From assembly GCF_900187065.1 (NCBI RefSeq), contig NZ_LT906483.1, positions 3,906,001 to 3,970,000 of the forward strand: 64,000 nt of DNA. Direction: 5' to 3'. This stretch comes from Mycolicibacterium thermoresistibile (GTDB taxonomy: Bacteria; Actinomycetota; Actinomycetes; Mycobacteriales; Mycobacteriaceae). Position numbers and translations under genes: made by a program. Positions 9,424 to 18,000 of the stretch are shown here, one piece after another. The notes under the pieces were generated by a model that worked only from the letters and a program-made list of their open reading frames with translations, was not told where the DNA came from and did not search any database. Positions within the stretch are counted from its first letter, which is position 1, and every line of letters starts with the position of its first letter.

Positions 9424-10685
9424 GTACGACCCTCCGACTCGTCGGCGACGCGATCCGGATGAACGTCGCCGCCGCCGTGCGCACCCGCCGGCGCGGGTAC
9501 GACGGCTGGACCGGTGCGATCAACACCGACTACGACCCGCAGGATCCGGCCACCGCCGCCCACCCCTTCGACGCCTACCGCGCACTGCACCGCGGCGGAC
9601 GGGTGCACTACAACCCCCGACGCGCGACGTTCATCGTGGCCCGCCTCGAGGACGTACGGGCGGCGCTGCGCGACACCGACCAGGTCACCAGCTGCCAGGG
9701 AGTCACGCGGTGGCGGATGTCCGCACCGCTGGCCGTGCTCACCGACGGCGAGGAACACGCCCGGCTGCGCAAGCAGGTGCAACCCGGGTTCAGCAAGGGC
9801 GCGATGGAATCCTGGCAGGAGATCGTCGAGAAGCTCGCCGTCGAACACGTCACCGACCTGCTGGCCAACCCCGGGTGCGATGTCGTGCAGCGCCTGGCGA
9901 TACCGATGCCGATCCGTCTGATCGCCGGCATCCTCGGCGTTCCCGACACCGATCTCGACGACTTTCGGCGCTGGTCGGAGCGCGGCGTCGGACTCATGGA
10001 AGTCAAGCCCACAGCCATCACCGAAGCGGCCAGGTCCGCGATCGCGATGGCATCCCTGTGCCGGTATCTCAGACAGCAGTTCGCTCACGGCGGGCTCAAG
10101 GGATCCGACACCGTGCTCGGACGGCTGCTCGCGCACAACACCGACGGGAGCCTCACCGACCAGCAGCTTCTGCTCGTCGCCATCCACCTGCTCATCGCGG
10201 GCAACGAGACCACGACGAACCTGCTGGGCGGGATGTTCGACACCCTCGCCCATCGTCCCGATCAGTACCAGCTCATTCGCGCCAACCCCGAACTGATTCC
10301 GATTGCGGTCGAGGAACACCTGCGGTTCACCACGCCGATCCAGAACCTGTACCGCTACACCCGCACCGACTACCGCATCGGTGACGTCGTCATCCCCGCC
10401 GGTTCCCGCGTGCTGCTGTCCTTCGGCGCGGCCAACCGCGATCCCAGCGTCTTCGACGAACCCGACGATTTCCGCGCGGACCGCGACCCGCGCAAGCACG
10501 TCGCCTTCGGCTACGGAGCGCACATGTGTCTGGGAGCCCCGCTGGCCCGGATGGAGGCCCAGGCGGTGCTGCGCCAACTCGTCACCCGCGTCGCGAATAT
10601 CAGTCCGGTGGGTCCGACGCGGTGGTCGACGCACAGTTCGCTGCACGGGCCCACCCGGCTGCCGATCCGGCTCACCCCCGCCTGA
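9420..10685 (+). CDS. Cytochrome P450
   Basis: A 421-residue P450 from the ATG at 9420, which overlaps the stop of the upstream membrane-protein gene (ATGA). It shows all class signatures: I-helix oxygen-binding AGNETT (260-265), E299-x-x-R302 of the K helix, and the heme loop FGYGAHMCLG with Cys370 as the iron ligand. It is a soluble bacterial P450 needing ferredoxin and reductase; a 3Fe-4S ferredoxin lies at 35,168. Being the last gene of an mce operon suggests it hydroxylates a lipid imported by such a system, but the substrate is unknown. It ends 3 bp before a convergent gene. Confidence 0.9.
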   Translation: MSTTLRLVGDAIRMNVAAAVRTRRRGYDGWTGAINTDYDPQDPATAAHPFDAYRALHRGGRVHYNPRRATFIVARLEDVRAALRDTDQVTSCQGVTRWRMSAPLAVLTDGEEHARLRKQVQPGFSKGAMESWQEIVEKLAVEHVTDLLANPGCDVVQRLAIPMPIRLIAGILGVPDTDLDDFRRWSERGVGLMEVKPTAITEAARSAIAMASLCRYLRQQFAHGGLKGSDTVLGRLLAHNTDGSLTDQQLLLVAIHLLIAGNETTTNLLGGMFDTLAHRPDQYQLIRANPELIPIAVEEHLRFTTPIQNLYRYTRTDYRIGDVVIPAGSRVLLSFGAANRDPSVFDEPDDFRADRDPRKHVAFGYGAHMCLGAPLARMEAQAVLRQLVTRVANISPVGPTRWSTHSSLHGPTRLPIRLTPA

Positions 10686-10688
10686 GGT

Positions 10689-11252
10689 CTACCCGCGCTG
10701 GGCGGACACCGGCAGCTCGGGGTCGGACACCACGGTCTCCGCTGCGGTGGCGCGCATCAGCTGTTCGGTGCCCCCCACCGGGCTGCCCGCGAGACCGACC
10801 GCGGCCAGGGCACGCGCCTTGAAGACGACGGCGGCGTGGCTGAGACGATGCGAGACGATGTGCAACCGCGGATCGTGCTCACCCTCGGGGTCGACTCCGA
10901 TGACGTCGGTCTCGCCGACCGTCTGGCCGAACCTGGCGGCGACGCGTTTGCGAAGCCGGGTGTCCGCATCGTAAAGCGCTGACGTGACCGCGATTCCGTA
11001 CGGTAGCGGCCGATCGGGGTCCGGGATCGCACCGCGTTCGGCGACCTGGCAGCCGAGGATCCTGGCGACCAGTTCCGCGTCGTCACCGGGCTCGGTCAGG
11101 ATCGTGACGGTCCAACCGGCCATGGCCCGGTCGATCAGCAGACCGCCCGCGTGAACCACCGCCTCGCGGATCGAGGTGGTGTAGACGTCGAGTCGGTAGG
11201 AGTCGTCGGGTGCCGGCCTCTCACCGGTTCGTGAGCGTGGAGCGTTGCGCAT
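10689..11252 (-). CDS. Conserved hypothetical protein
   Basis: A 187-residue protein read from the ATG at 11,252, which is preceded by GGGAG; the frame stays open further upstream, but only as a shadow of the Ltp gene. No domain is recognised. The sequence is mixed alpha/beta, with a patch REAVVHAGGLLIDRAMAGW near residue 30 and a likely degraded nucleotide- or ligand-binding fold. It is the last gene of the minus-strand set SDR, Rieske, DUF35, Ltp, and lies 14 bp after the Ltp stop, so it is probably co-transcribed. A role in the same breakdown pathway is inferred only from position. Confidence 0.65.
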   Translation of the reverse strand: MRNAPRSRTGERPAPDDSYRLDVYTTSIREAVVHAGGLLIDRAMAGWTVTILTEPGDDAELVARILGCQVAERGAIPDPDRPLPYGIAVTSALYDADTRLRKRVAARFGQTVGETDVIGVDPEGEHDPRLHIVSHRLSHAAVVFKARALAAVGLAGSPVGGTEQLMRATAAETVVSDPELPVSAQRG

Positions 11253-11266
11253 GACGAGTCTCCCGC

Positions 11267-12448
11267 CTAGTGCACTTGTCGCAGTAGCATGGCCGTGGTT
11301 CCGCTGTTGGCCGCCCCCACTCCGACGGCGGCCAGCGTCGCGTTCTCGATCTGCCGCTCCCCGGCTTCGCCCCGGATCTGCAGGCAGGCTTCGTGAAGAT
11401 GCCCGAACCCGTGCAGGCGGCCGCCGGACAGTTGTCCGCCGGCGGTGTTGATGGGCAAGTCGCCGCCCGGTGAGATCCGCGCCGGGTCGGCGACGAACTC
11501 GCCGGACTCCCCGAGCCCGCAGAAGCCGAGGTCCTCCAGCCAGCACAGCACGAACACGCTGAAACCGTCGTACAGCGAGGCGTAGTCGACGTCGGCGGGC
11601 GTGAAATCCGTGCGGTCCCAGATGGTCGACCACCGGGAACTGATCCGGGTGATGTCCTCGCCACCCTCCCAGGTGAACCGGTCATGGTGCGCGCAATCGA
11701 GCGCCTCGACCGTCACCGCCGGATGGTCAAGGGCGCGTGCGTGGTCGCCGCGCGAGATCACGAACGCCGTCGCGCCGTCGCACGCGATGTCGCAGTCGTA
11801 CATGCACAGCGGATCCGACACCATACGCGCGTTCAGGTAGGTGTCCAGGTCGAGGGGCTCGGTGTAGATGGCCGACGGATTGCGCGCCGCGTTGGCCCGT
11901 TGGACGATCGCGATCGAGGCGAGCTGTTCGCGGGTCAACCCGTAGCGGATCATCCTGGCCCGCACCTGCATTCCGGCGAGATTGGCCGCGGTCACGCCGT
12001 ACGGCAACTGCCAGCCCATCATCCCGCTCGGCCGGCCGCCGCGCGCGCCGTAGCCCTGCCGCCGGCCCGGCCCCTGTGCGGTGCCCTCCCAGATGCTGCG
12101 CCAGCACAGCACATGGTTGGCCAGGCCACCCGCTACGGCGAGCATCGCGTCGACCACCGCGCCCAACTGGCCCGGTGATTCCCCGCCTCCGGCAACCCAA
12201 TTCGGCTTGATGCCGAGCGCGTCGTGGATCTCCCGCAGCGACGCGCCGGAGAACCCCGGCCCGGCCTGCGACGCGCCCGGATACGTCGTCAACCCGTCGA
12301 TGTCGGCGAGCGTGAGCCCGGCGTCCTCGACCGCGGCCTGGCACGCCTGCGCGGTCAACTCCAGGGGGTCGCGGCCCAGCCGTCGGCCGATGTCGGACTG
12401 GCCGACACCGCTGATGACGACCTTGTCGGTGAGTGGCGAAGCCATCAC
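11267..12448 (-). CDS. Lipid-transfer-protein-type thiolase/aldolase (Ltp)
   Basis: A 393-residue protein of the SCP2-thiolase family. The N-terminal half has VVISGVGQSDIGRR and DAGLTLADIDGL; a DGFSVFVLCWLEDLGF motif lies in the second half. The position that holds the nucleophilic cysteine in true thiolases reads GGGESPGQLG, without Cys. In mycobacterial sterol degradation, Cys-less Ltp2 is a retro-aldolase that works only with a DUF35 partner, and a DUF35 gene lies directly upstream here. The start is either the GTG at 12,448 (4-bp overlap) or the ATG at 12,445. I infer a retro-aldol carbon-carbon cleavage of a beta-hydroxyacyl-CoA rather than thiolysis. Confidence 0.85.
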   Translation of the reverse strand: MMASPLTDKVVISGVGQSDIGRRLGRDPLELTAQACQAAVEDAGLTLADIDGLTTYPGASQAGPGFSGASLREIHDALGIKPNWVAGGGESPGQLGAVVDAMLAVAGGLANHVLCWRSIWEGTAQGPGRRQGYGARGGRPSGMMGWQLPYGVTAANLAGMQVRARMIRYGLTREQLASIAIVQRANAARNPSAIYTEPLDLDTYLNARMVSDPLCMYDCDIACDGATAFVISRGDHARALDHPAVTVEALDCAHHDRFTWEGGEDITRISSRWSTIWDRTDFTPADVDYASLYDGFSVFVLCWLEDLGFCGLGESGEFVADPARISPGGDLPINTAGGQLSGGRLHGFGHLHEACLQIRGEAGERQIENATLAAVGVGAANSGTTAMLLRQVH

Positions 12449-12867
12449 AGGTCCGGTTCGAACAACGGAACGTAGACCTCGTCGTCACCGTCGGTGTACC
12501 GCTCGAACGTCACCCGCACCGGCATCTTCGCGGTGACCTCCTCCGGGCGCACGTTGACGAGGTTCGTCAGGACCCGAACGCGTTCGTCCTCAACCGGATT
12601 CACAAACGCCACCACGTACGGCGGCGGAAAGCCCGGAAAGAACGGGTGCTCGTTGACGGTCCAGGTCTCCACGGTCGCGCGGCCGCGCAGCGCCACGTAG
12701 CGCAGGACGCCGTGGTCGTGCGGGCAGCGCAGCGCGGGCGGATGGACCAGGCGCTCGCAGTCGTCGCAGCGCTGCAACTGCCAGGTGCCCGCGGCGCCAC
12801 CGGTCCAGTACGGCCGGTTCAGTTCCGTCAGCAGCGGCACCGGCCGCTGATCTGTCGCCGCGCTCAT
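12445..12867 (-). CDS. DUF35 (Zn-ribbon/OB-fold) partner of Ltp
   Basis: A 140-residue protein with the DUF35 layout: N-terminal helix with PYWTGG, a rubredoxin-like Zn ribbon (CDDC at about 34-37, then LRCPHDHG, where the fourth ligand is a His rather than the usual Cys) and a C-terminal OB fold (VETWTVNEHPFFPG-PPYVVAFVN). Such proteins bind the acyl-CoA and complete the active site of Ltp aldolases and thiolases. The stop overlaps the start of the Ltp gene, and the start overlaps the Rieske stop (ATGA). The three would be made together. Confidence 0.85.
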   Translation of the reverse strand: MSAATDQRPVPLLTELNRPYWTGGAAGTWQLQRCDDCERLVHPPALRCPHDHGVLRYVALRGRATVETWTVNEHPFFPGFPPPYVVAFVNPVEDERVRVLTNLVNVRPEEVTAKMPVRVTFERYTDGDDEVYVPLFEPDL

Positions 12868-14246
12868 TGCTTGTCGAGTCCGAAGATGAACCGGTCGGCG
12901 ATCGCGTGCTCGTTGCGGATCGACATCTCCTGCGCGGTGTTCAGCCAGAGCCCCTCGAACCCGTGCGAGTGCATGCCGGCGTGGATCGCCTCGATGTTCT
13001 GCAGATCCTGGGTCGGCAGCTCGCCCCAGCCGTCGTGATCCTGCCAGCGCTCGAACACCTGCCAGCTGGTCTCGGGAACCTCACCGGGCGCGAAGTGTTC
13101 GAGCGTGAACATCTCGAATGTGCACTTGTCGGGGTCCTCGGCGTCGGGCAGCATCCGATATCCGAGCAGACACGACTTCTCGACGAGGATGACCATCGTC
13201 GGGAAGATGTGCCAGTCGCCGTTGCCCGCGAAGTACTCCTCCATCGACATCCGCGGGAAGTCCACGCCTTCGGCCAGCGCGAGTTCCTCACACAGCTGGT
13301 GATACAGCACGAACGGCGGCACCTCGCTGGGCTCCATCGTCGCCAGCTTCTGCGCGGCCCGGTAGTCGCGCTCGGTCACCAGCGCGTTGACCCCGATGTA
13401 GTTGTACTGCATCGCGTTGGCGAACACCTCGGGCCGCGACGCCTGCTCCTGGCGGCCCTTGTCCCGCTCGGCCGTCTCGGGCCGCTGGGTGTAGATGAAG
13501 CGGGAGTGGTTCTTGTACGCGATGGTCGGGGTGTACGGCGCGTAGACGTACTCCTGGGGCTTCGCGGGCTCGGTGCTCGGGTGAGGGCTCTGCGCGGTGC
13601 GCAGCGTCTGCGGGTGCGTACCCGGCGTGTGGTAGCCCTCGATGAACGCATCGATCACCGTCTTGTAGTTGGCCGGCAGCGTCGTCCGCTTGCGCCATCG
13701 GAATCGCATGTCCTGTAGCCGGAACGGCGCCAGCGCGGTGGGCAGCGGATCCAGCCACTCGAGCAGCTCCGGCGGCTCGTCGGCCATGCTGATGAACACC
13801 CAGCCACCCCACGTGCCGACGTGGACCGGCCGCAGCCCCCACTGCTCGCGCGGCCGGTTGGCGAACTCCTCCCGGCCCGGCACGAACGACGAGCGCCCGT
13901 CGAGTGAGTACCGCCACCCGTGGAATCTGCACCGCAGCTCCCCCTCGGCCTCGACACCGGTGCCGCACACGATTTTCATGCCCCGGTGCGCGCATGTGTT
14001 GTGAAAGGCCTTGATGCTGCGGTCTTTCTGGCGCACTACCATGATCGACTGCCTGCCGATGCAGTACTCGTAGTAGCTACCGGGGTCGGGAATCTCCTCT
14101 TCGCGGCAGGCCGGCTGCCAGACCTGGGTGAAGAGCCGATCGAGTTCGAGCTGGAGGAATTCCGGATCGATGTATCGGCTCTTGGGGACGAACGTCTCGC
14201 CGCAGGCGTACTTCTGCGGCACTCGTTGGGCCGTCAGGTCGGTCAT
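12864..14246 (-). CDS. Rieske non-heme iron oxygenase, alpha subunit
   Basis: A 460-residue ring-hydroxylating-type oxygenase. The Rieske [2Fe-2S] ligands are Cys85-x-His87 (CAHRG) and Cys106-x-x-His109 (CRFHGW). The mononuclear iron motif is D199-x-x-x-E203-x-Y-H206-x4-H211 (DAFIEGYHTPGTH). It would hydroxylate an unactivated or aromatic carbon with O2 and electrons from a reductase, but no reductase or beta subunit lies in the window. It sits between an SDR (upstream) and the DUF35/Ltp pair, so hydroxylation, oxidation and carbon-carbon cleavage may follow one another. The sterol 9-alpha-hydroxylase KshA belongs to the same superfamily but is shorter (about 386 residues). The start has a GAGGTG ribosome binding site. 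Confidence 0.92.
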   Translation of the reverse strand: MTDLTAQRVPQKYACGETFVPKSRYIDPEFLQLELDRLFTQVWQPACREEEIPDPGSYYEYCIGRQSIMVVRQKDRSIKAFHNTCAHRGMKIVCGTGVEAEGELRCRFHGWRYSLDGRSSFVPGREEFANRPREQWGLRPVHVGTWGGWVFISMADEPPELLEWLDPLPTALAPFRLQDMRFRWRKRTTLPANYKTVIDAFIEGYHTPGTHPQTLRTAQSPHPSTEPAKPQEYVYAPYTPTIAYKNHSRFIYTQRPETAERDKGRQEQASRPEVFANAMQYNYIGVNALVTERDYRAAQKLATMEPSEVPPFVLYHQLCEELALAEGVDFPRMSMEEYFAGNGDWHIFPTMVILVEKSCLLGYRMLPDAEDPDKCTFEMFTLEHFAPGEVPETSWQVFERWQDHDGWGELPTQDLQNIEAIHAGMHSHGFEGLWLNTAQEMSIRNEHAIADRFIFGLDKQ

Positions 14247-14266
14247 TCGTCACCTCATCCGTCAGG

Positions 14267-15172
14267 TCACTTGGCAGGCGGCTTGTCGAAGATGTTGGGC
14301 CACAGGATGGCCTCTTTGAACGACGACTCGATCTCAGCGAAGGCGGTGGGGATGTCCCAGGTCCCGCTGGCCGAGACGATCTCGCGCTCGATGACGGGGT
14401 TCGTCATCAGGCTGATGCGGCCGTTGCCGGCGAAGATGACGCGGCGGTTCAGCCAGTCGGACTGCTCGCTGGCCAGGTAGACCACCGGCGGCACGCAGTT
14501 CTTCGGCGACAGCCGCACATTGGAGTCGGAGTAGTCCATGCTGCCGCCACCCTTGATCCCCTGCGTCATCCGGGTGCCGGCGATCGGTGCGATCGCATTG
14601 GACGTGACGCCGTAGTTGCGCAGCGCGTTGGCGCAGGAGAAGGTGAGCCCGACGATGCCCATCTTCGCGGCCGCGTAGTTCGGCTGGCTCGGCGCACCCT
14701 GCAGGCCGGACATCGAGGTGAAGTTGATCAGCCGGTACTGACCACCCCGGTTCTCGCGCCACCATGCCGCGGCGTGCCGGGTGACGTTGAACGTGCCCTT
14801 GAGGTGCACCGAGATGACGGCGTCCCAGTCCTGCTCGCTCATCTTGAAGACCATGCCGTCACGCAGGATGCCCGCGGCGTTGACCACCACGTCCAACCCG
14901 CCGAGCGTATCGGCGGCGCGGGCGATCAGCGCCTCGCAGGCCGCGAAGTCCGTGATGTCGGTGACATCGGCGAACGCCTTGCCACCCTGCTGGTTGATGG
15001 CCGCGACCACCGACTCGGCCGGTCCCGGGTCACGCCCGGTGCCGTCGACCGCGACGCCGGCGTCGGAGACCATGACGGTCGCCCCCTCGGCCGCCAGGCC
15101 CTCGGCGATTGCGGCTCCGATGCCCCGGCCCGCGCCGGTGACCAATGCCGTCCGTCCGTCTAGCACACCCAT
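14267..15172 (-). CDS. SDR-family dehydrogenase (MFE-2-like)
   Basis: A 301-residue short-chain dehydrogenase: TGAGRGIG cofactor loop (12-19), NAAG (98-101), catalytic Ser153/155 and Y166-x3-K170 (NYAAAK). A C-terminal extension of about 50 residues after the core (ASGTWDIPTAFAEIESSF) recalls dehydrogenase domains of peroxisomal multifunctional enzyme 2/17-beta-HSD4, which oxidise 3-hydroxyacyl-CoAs. It is the first gene of the minus-strand unit continuing through the Rieske gene, 20 bp away. The upstream gap holds a half-site of the shared TGTTC element. Confidence 0.88.
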   Translation of the reverse strand: MGVLDGRTALVTGAGRGIGAAIAEGLAAEGATVMVSDAGVAVDGTGRDPGPAESVVAAINQQGGKAFADVTDITDFAACEALIARAADTLGGLDVVVNAAGILRDGMVFKMSEQDWDAVISVHLKGTFNVTRHAAAWWRENRGGQYRLINFTSMSGLQGAPSQPNYAAAKMGIVGLTFSCANALRNYGVTSNAIAPIAGTRMTQGIKGGGSMDYSDSNVRLSPKNCVPPVVYLASEQSDWLNRRVIFAGNGRISLMTNPVIEREIVSASGTWDIPTAFAEIESSFKEAILWPNIFDKPPAK

Positions 15173-15195
15173 CTACCACTCCTCATCGCAGGGCT

Positions 15196-15209
15196 CATCA
15201 TATAGAACA
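15196..15209 (-). promoter_or_regulatory. Weak copy of the TGTTC element upstream of the SDR gene
   Basis: Read on the minus strand, 15,209 to 15,196 gives TGTTCTATATGATG: the left half and the central TAT match the consensus TGTTCWATTGTTCA, the right half does not. It is 24 bp from the SDR start. A half-site only. Confidence 0.3.
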
Positions 15210-15238
15210 CACTGACATCTTTTGTATAACTGTTGCAA

Positions 15239-16135
15239 CTATTCGAATCCCCACTCCCGGTAGCGGCGCTCGAGTTCGGCCAACGCCTCGCGACCACCCC
15301 GCACCGACCGCTCCTTCATGAAGTTGAATTCGTCGTCGCGCCAGACCAGGTTGCTGAACACGCTGTGCCCCATCGGAACCCAGTCGCCGAACTGCGCCAT
15401 ACCCACGGCGTTCCAGAACGTGATCAGCGCATGCTTACCCACCATCAGCCCGTCGGAGGAGTGGTGCGCGATCGCCCGCGCGTAGCGCAGCGCCTCGTCC
15501 CGAAGGCGATCGGCGGGCACGACCGAGGCCGCGACCCCCCACTCCTTGAGCTCGGCCGCGCGCACCTTCCGCCCGGTGATCATCGCCTCGTAACCGCGGT
15601 TGGGCCCCAGCTTGAGCAGGACCAGCGGCATCGCGGTGGAGAATCCGGCGAACCCGATCCGCGCCTGCGGCCGCGCCAGATACATGTCGTCGGAGACGAC
15701 CAGGATGTCGGCCGCCAGTGCCAGGTTCATCCCGGCCCCCAGCGTCGCACCCTGACACGCGGCGATGACCGTCTTCGGGAACTCCAGCCAGTTCGTCAGG
15801 TGCCGGTGCAGCCGGCGGGCGTTGCCCATCCGCGCCGTCTGCGGCAGCTTCCCGCCCTTCTTCAGGCCGGCCTGCTCGACAGGCAGCCGCCGGACGTCGT
15901 CACCGGCGGAGAAGTCCTTGCCCTCGGCCGCCAGGATGACGACCTTCACCTCGTCGTCGGCCTCCGCACGGTCCAGGTGCGCCTTGAACAGCACATGCAT
16001 GTCCGGCGACAGGATCGCGTTGCGGCGATCGGGCCTGTTGATCGTGATCTGCGCGATGTGCGGTTCGACAACCTCGTAGCGGACCCAGCTCTCATCGACC
16101 TCGAACTCACCCGTGGCCCGATCGTCAGCGCTCAC
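15239..16135 (-). CDS. Enoyl-CoA hydratase/isomerase family protein
   Basis: A 298-residue crotonase-fold protein from the GTG at 16,135, chosen because GGAGAG precedes it; an upstream in-frame GTG at 16,168 adds 11 unlikely residues. Family features: ITINRPDRRNAI, the first oxyanion segment EGKDFSAGDD, and CQGATLGAGMNLALAADI. A 30-residue insert between them (RLPVEQAGLKKGGKLPQ) is rich in basic residues. The C-terminal part (VFSNLVWRDDEFNFMKERS) is longer than in plain hydratases. It would hydrate or isomerise an enoyl-CoA, but crotonases also include hydrolases and ring-opening enzymes, so the exact reaction is open. It is divergent from the SRPBCC gene. Confidence 0.85.
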   Translation of the reverse strand: MSADDRATGEFEVDESWVRYEVVEPHIAQITINRPDRRNAILSPDMHVLFKAHLDRAEADDEVKVVILAAEGKDFSAGDDVRRLPVEQAGLKKGGKLPQTARMGNARRLHRHLTNWLEFPKTVIAACQGATLGAGMNLALAADILVVSDDMYLARPQARIGFAGFSTAMPLVLLKLGPNRGYEAMITGRKVRAAELKEWGVAASVVPADRLRDEALRYARAIAHHSSDGLMVGKHALITFWNAVGMAQFGDWVPMGHSVFSNLVWRDDEFNFMKERSVRGGREALAELERRYREWGFE

Positions 16136-16217
16136 CGTCTCTCCGATTCCACCGTCAGAAGATTGCACACATGAACATATTCCGCTTCATTGTTACATAG
16201 GTGGTAGGGTTCGCCAT

Positions 16218-16640
16218 ATGCCGACATTGACAGTCAGCAAGGACCTCACGGCCAGCGCCGAAGCAGTGTGGACGCTGCTGGCCGACTTCGCGGACGTCCG
16301 GTGGATTCCGGTGATCAGCGATGTCGAGGTCGAGGGCGAGGGCCCTGGCATGAGCCGCAAGATCCGCGGCTCGGCGGAGGCCGATCCGACGGTCGAGACG
16401 CTGCTGTGGATCCGGCCCGAGCAGCGCCAGATCTCCTACCGCATCGACGGCAGCCCGTTGCCGGTCAACCGCTTCGAGGCCGTCGTGTCGGTGACCGAGT
16501 CCGGCGTCGGCGGTTGCCGAGTCGCCTGGACCGTGGACTACGAACCGTCCGCCGACGACGCCAGCGCGCGCGAGAGCATCGAGGCGGTCTACGGAATGAT
16601 GGCGGACTGGCTGGCAGCGGCGGTGAATCCGGCCACCTAG
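16218..16640 (+). CDS. SRPBCC-family (polyketide cyclase-like) protein
   Basis: A 140-residue protein beginning MPTLTVSKDLTASAEAVW, the usual opening of SRPBCC/START-like proteins (a beta strand, then a helix bearing VWTLLADF), and continuing with RKIRGSAE, LLWIRPEQRQISYRIDG and a long C-terminal helix. These form a deep hydrophobic pocket for a small lipid-like ligand; some act as cyclases or hydratases. It starts 83 bp from the divergent hydratase and 44 bp before the amidohydrolase start. Its reaction is unknown. Confidence 0.75.
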   Translation: MPTLTVSKDLTASAEAVWTLLADFADVRWIPVISDVEVEGEGPGMSRKIRGSAEADPTVETLLWIRPEQRQISYRIDGSPLPVNRFEAVVSVTESGVGGCRVAWTVDYEPSADDASARESIEAVYGMMADWLAAAVNPAT

Positions 16641-16664
16641 AGCTTGAAACAGATACACATTAAC

Positions 16665-16678
16665 TGTTCAATAGTCTA
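16665..16678 (+). promoter_or_regulatory. TGTTC element overlapping the -10 of the amidohydrolase promoter
   Basis: TGTTCAATAGTCTA matches the consensus TGTTCWATTGTTCA at 11 of 14 positions. Within it, TAGTCT (16,672-16,677) fits the -10 pattern TANNNT, and only 6 bp separate it from the GTG start at 16,684, so a leaderless transcript is likely. A protein bound here would block this promoter. Confidence 0.5.
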
Positions 16679-16683
16679 GAATC

Positions 16684-18000
16684 GTGCCGGTGATCGACCC
16701 TCAGGACCTCGTGCTGATCAGCGTCGACGACCACACCGTCGAGCCGCCCGACATGTTCAAGGGCAGGGTGCCGTCGCGGTACGCCGATCAGGCACCGAAG
16801 ATCGTGCAGGACGACGACGGCGTCTGCTTCTGGGAGTACGACGGCCTGGCACTGCCCAACATCGGGCTCAACGCCGTGGCGGGCCGTCCCAACGACGAGT
16901 GGGGCTTCGAGCCGTCGCGCTTCGAGGACATGCGCCGCGGCTGCTACGACGTCGACGCCCGGGTCGACGACATGAACGCGGCCGGGGTGTTGGCCTCGCT
17001 GTGCTTCCCGTCGTTCCCCACCATCTCCGGGGCGCTGTTCACCTACCGTGGTGACCGCGATGTCTCGGAGGTCATGGTCCGCGCCTACAACGACTGGCAT
17101 CTGGAGGACTGGTGCGGACGGCATCCGGACCGCTTCATCCCGCTGGGCATTCTGCCGCTGTGGGATCCGGTCCTCGCCGCGGGTGAGGTGGCGCGGCTGG
17201 CCGCGAACGGCTGCCACGCGGTGACGGTGCCCCAGCACATCGGAAACTACGGCCAGCCGCCGTGGCAGGACCCGCAGTGGGATTCGCTGTGGGAGGCGGT
17301 CTGCGAGCACGACACCGTGGTCAACATCCACATCGGCACCGGCGGCGGAGTGCCTGTCCCGTCCGACCAGACCACGTACCTGGCGTACAACTCGATGCTG
17401 GCGATCGACACCCTGCGGTTCACCGCGGACCTGTTGTTCTCGCCGGTGATCCTGAAGTTCCCGACCATCAAGTTCGCGCTGTCCGAGGGTGGCATCGGCT
17501 GGATTCCGTTCATGCTGGAACGGTTCGAGGACCTCTACTCTCGTCAGCGCGCATGGACCGGTGACGACCTCGGCGACGGGGTCACCCCGACCGACGTGTT
17601 CCGTCGCAACTTCATGTCGTGCTTCATCCGCGACCGCGTCGGCATCGAGATGCGGGACCGCATCGGCGTGCAGACCATCTGCTGGGAGATGGACTACCCG
17701 CACTCGGACAGCAGCTGGCCGGATGCCCCCGAGCAGCTCGCCGCTCAGTTGGAGGGCTGCACGCCCGAGGAGGTCGAGGACATCACGTGGCGAAATGCCG
17801 CACGCGCCTTCGGCTATGACGGTGTCGAACGGCTGGGCCGGGAGAACTGCACCGTGCGCGCACTGCGCGAGAAGACCGCCGGACTCGACCTGTCCGCGCC
17901 AAAGGTCGAAGCGGGCCGCGCTCCCAAGGCCGGTGCCACCGCCATCACCTACGGCGACATGAAGAAGCGTATGGCATCGATCCTTCGCGGGGGCTCGTGA
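16684..18000 (+). CDS. Amidohydrolase-family metal-dependent hydrolase/decarboxylase (copy 1)
   Basis: A 438-residue protein of the amidohydrolase-2 (ACMSD-like) group. The first metal-binding segment is SVDDHTVEPP near residue 15, and the conserved EMDYPHSDSSWP with the catalytic aspartate lies near residue 337. Between them are FPSFPTISG and the TIM-barrel strand pattern, including SEGGIGWIPF. Members are hydrolases or non-oxidative decarboxylases acting on cyclic substrates. The 431-residue copy at 37,895 is clearly related (shared YPNIGLNAVAG-type and DYPHSDS segments). A FadE pair starts directly downstream with a 4-bp overlap. GTG start at 16,684, probably leaderless. Confidence 0.85.
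   Translation: MPVIDPQDLVLISVDDHTVEPPDMFKGRVPSRYADQAPKIVQDDDGVCFWEYDGLALPNIGLNAVAGRPNDEWGFEPSRFEDMRRGCYDVDARVDDMNAAGVLASLCFPSFPTISGALFTYRGDRDVSEVMVRAYNDWHLEDWCGRHPDRFIPLGILPLWDPVLAAGEVARLAANGCHAVTVPQHIGNYGQPPWQDPQWDSLWEAVCEHDTVVNIHIGTGGGVPVPSDQTTYLAYNSMLAIDTLRFTADLLFSPVILKFPTIKFALSEGGIGWIPFMLERFEDLYSRQRAWTGDDLGDGVTPTDVFRRNFMSCFIRDRVGIEMRDRIGVQTICWEMDYPHSDSSWPDAPEQLAAQLEGCTPEEVEDITWRNAARAFGYDGVERLGRENCTVRALREKTAGLDLSAPKVEAGRAPKAGATAITYGDMKKRMASILRGGS

Noticed and set aside
12864..14246. KshA (steroid 9-alpha-hydroxylase)
   Set aside because: Same superfamily, but about 75 residues longer, and no reductase gene nearby; I kept the general name.
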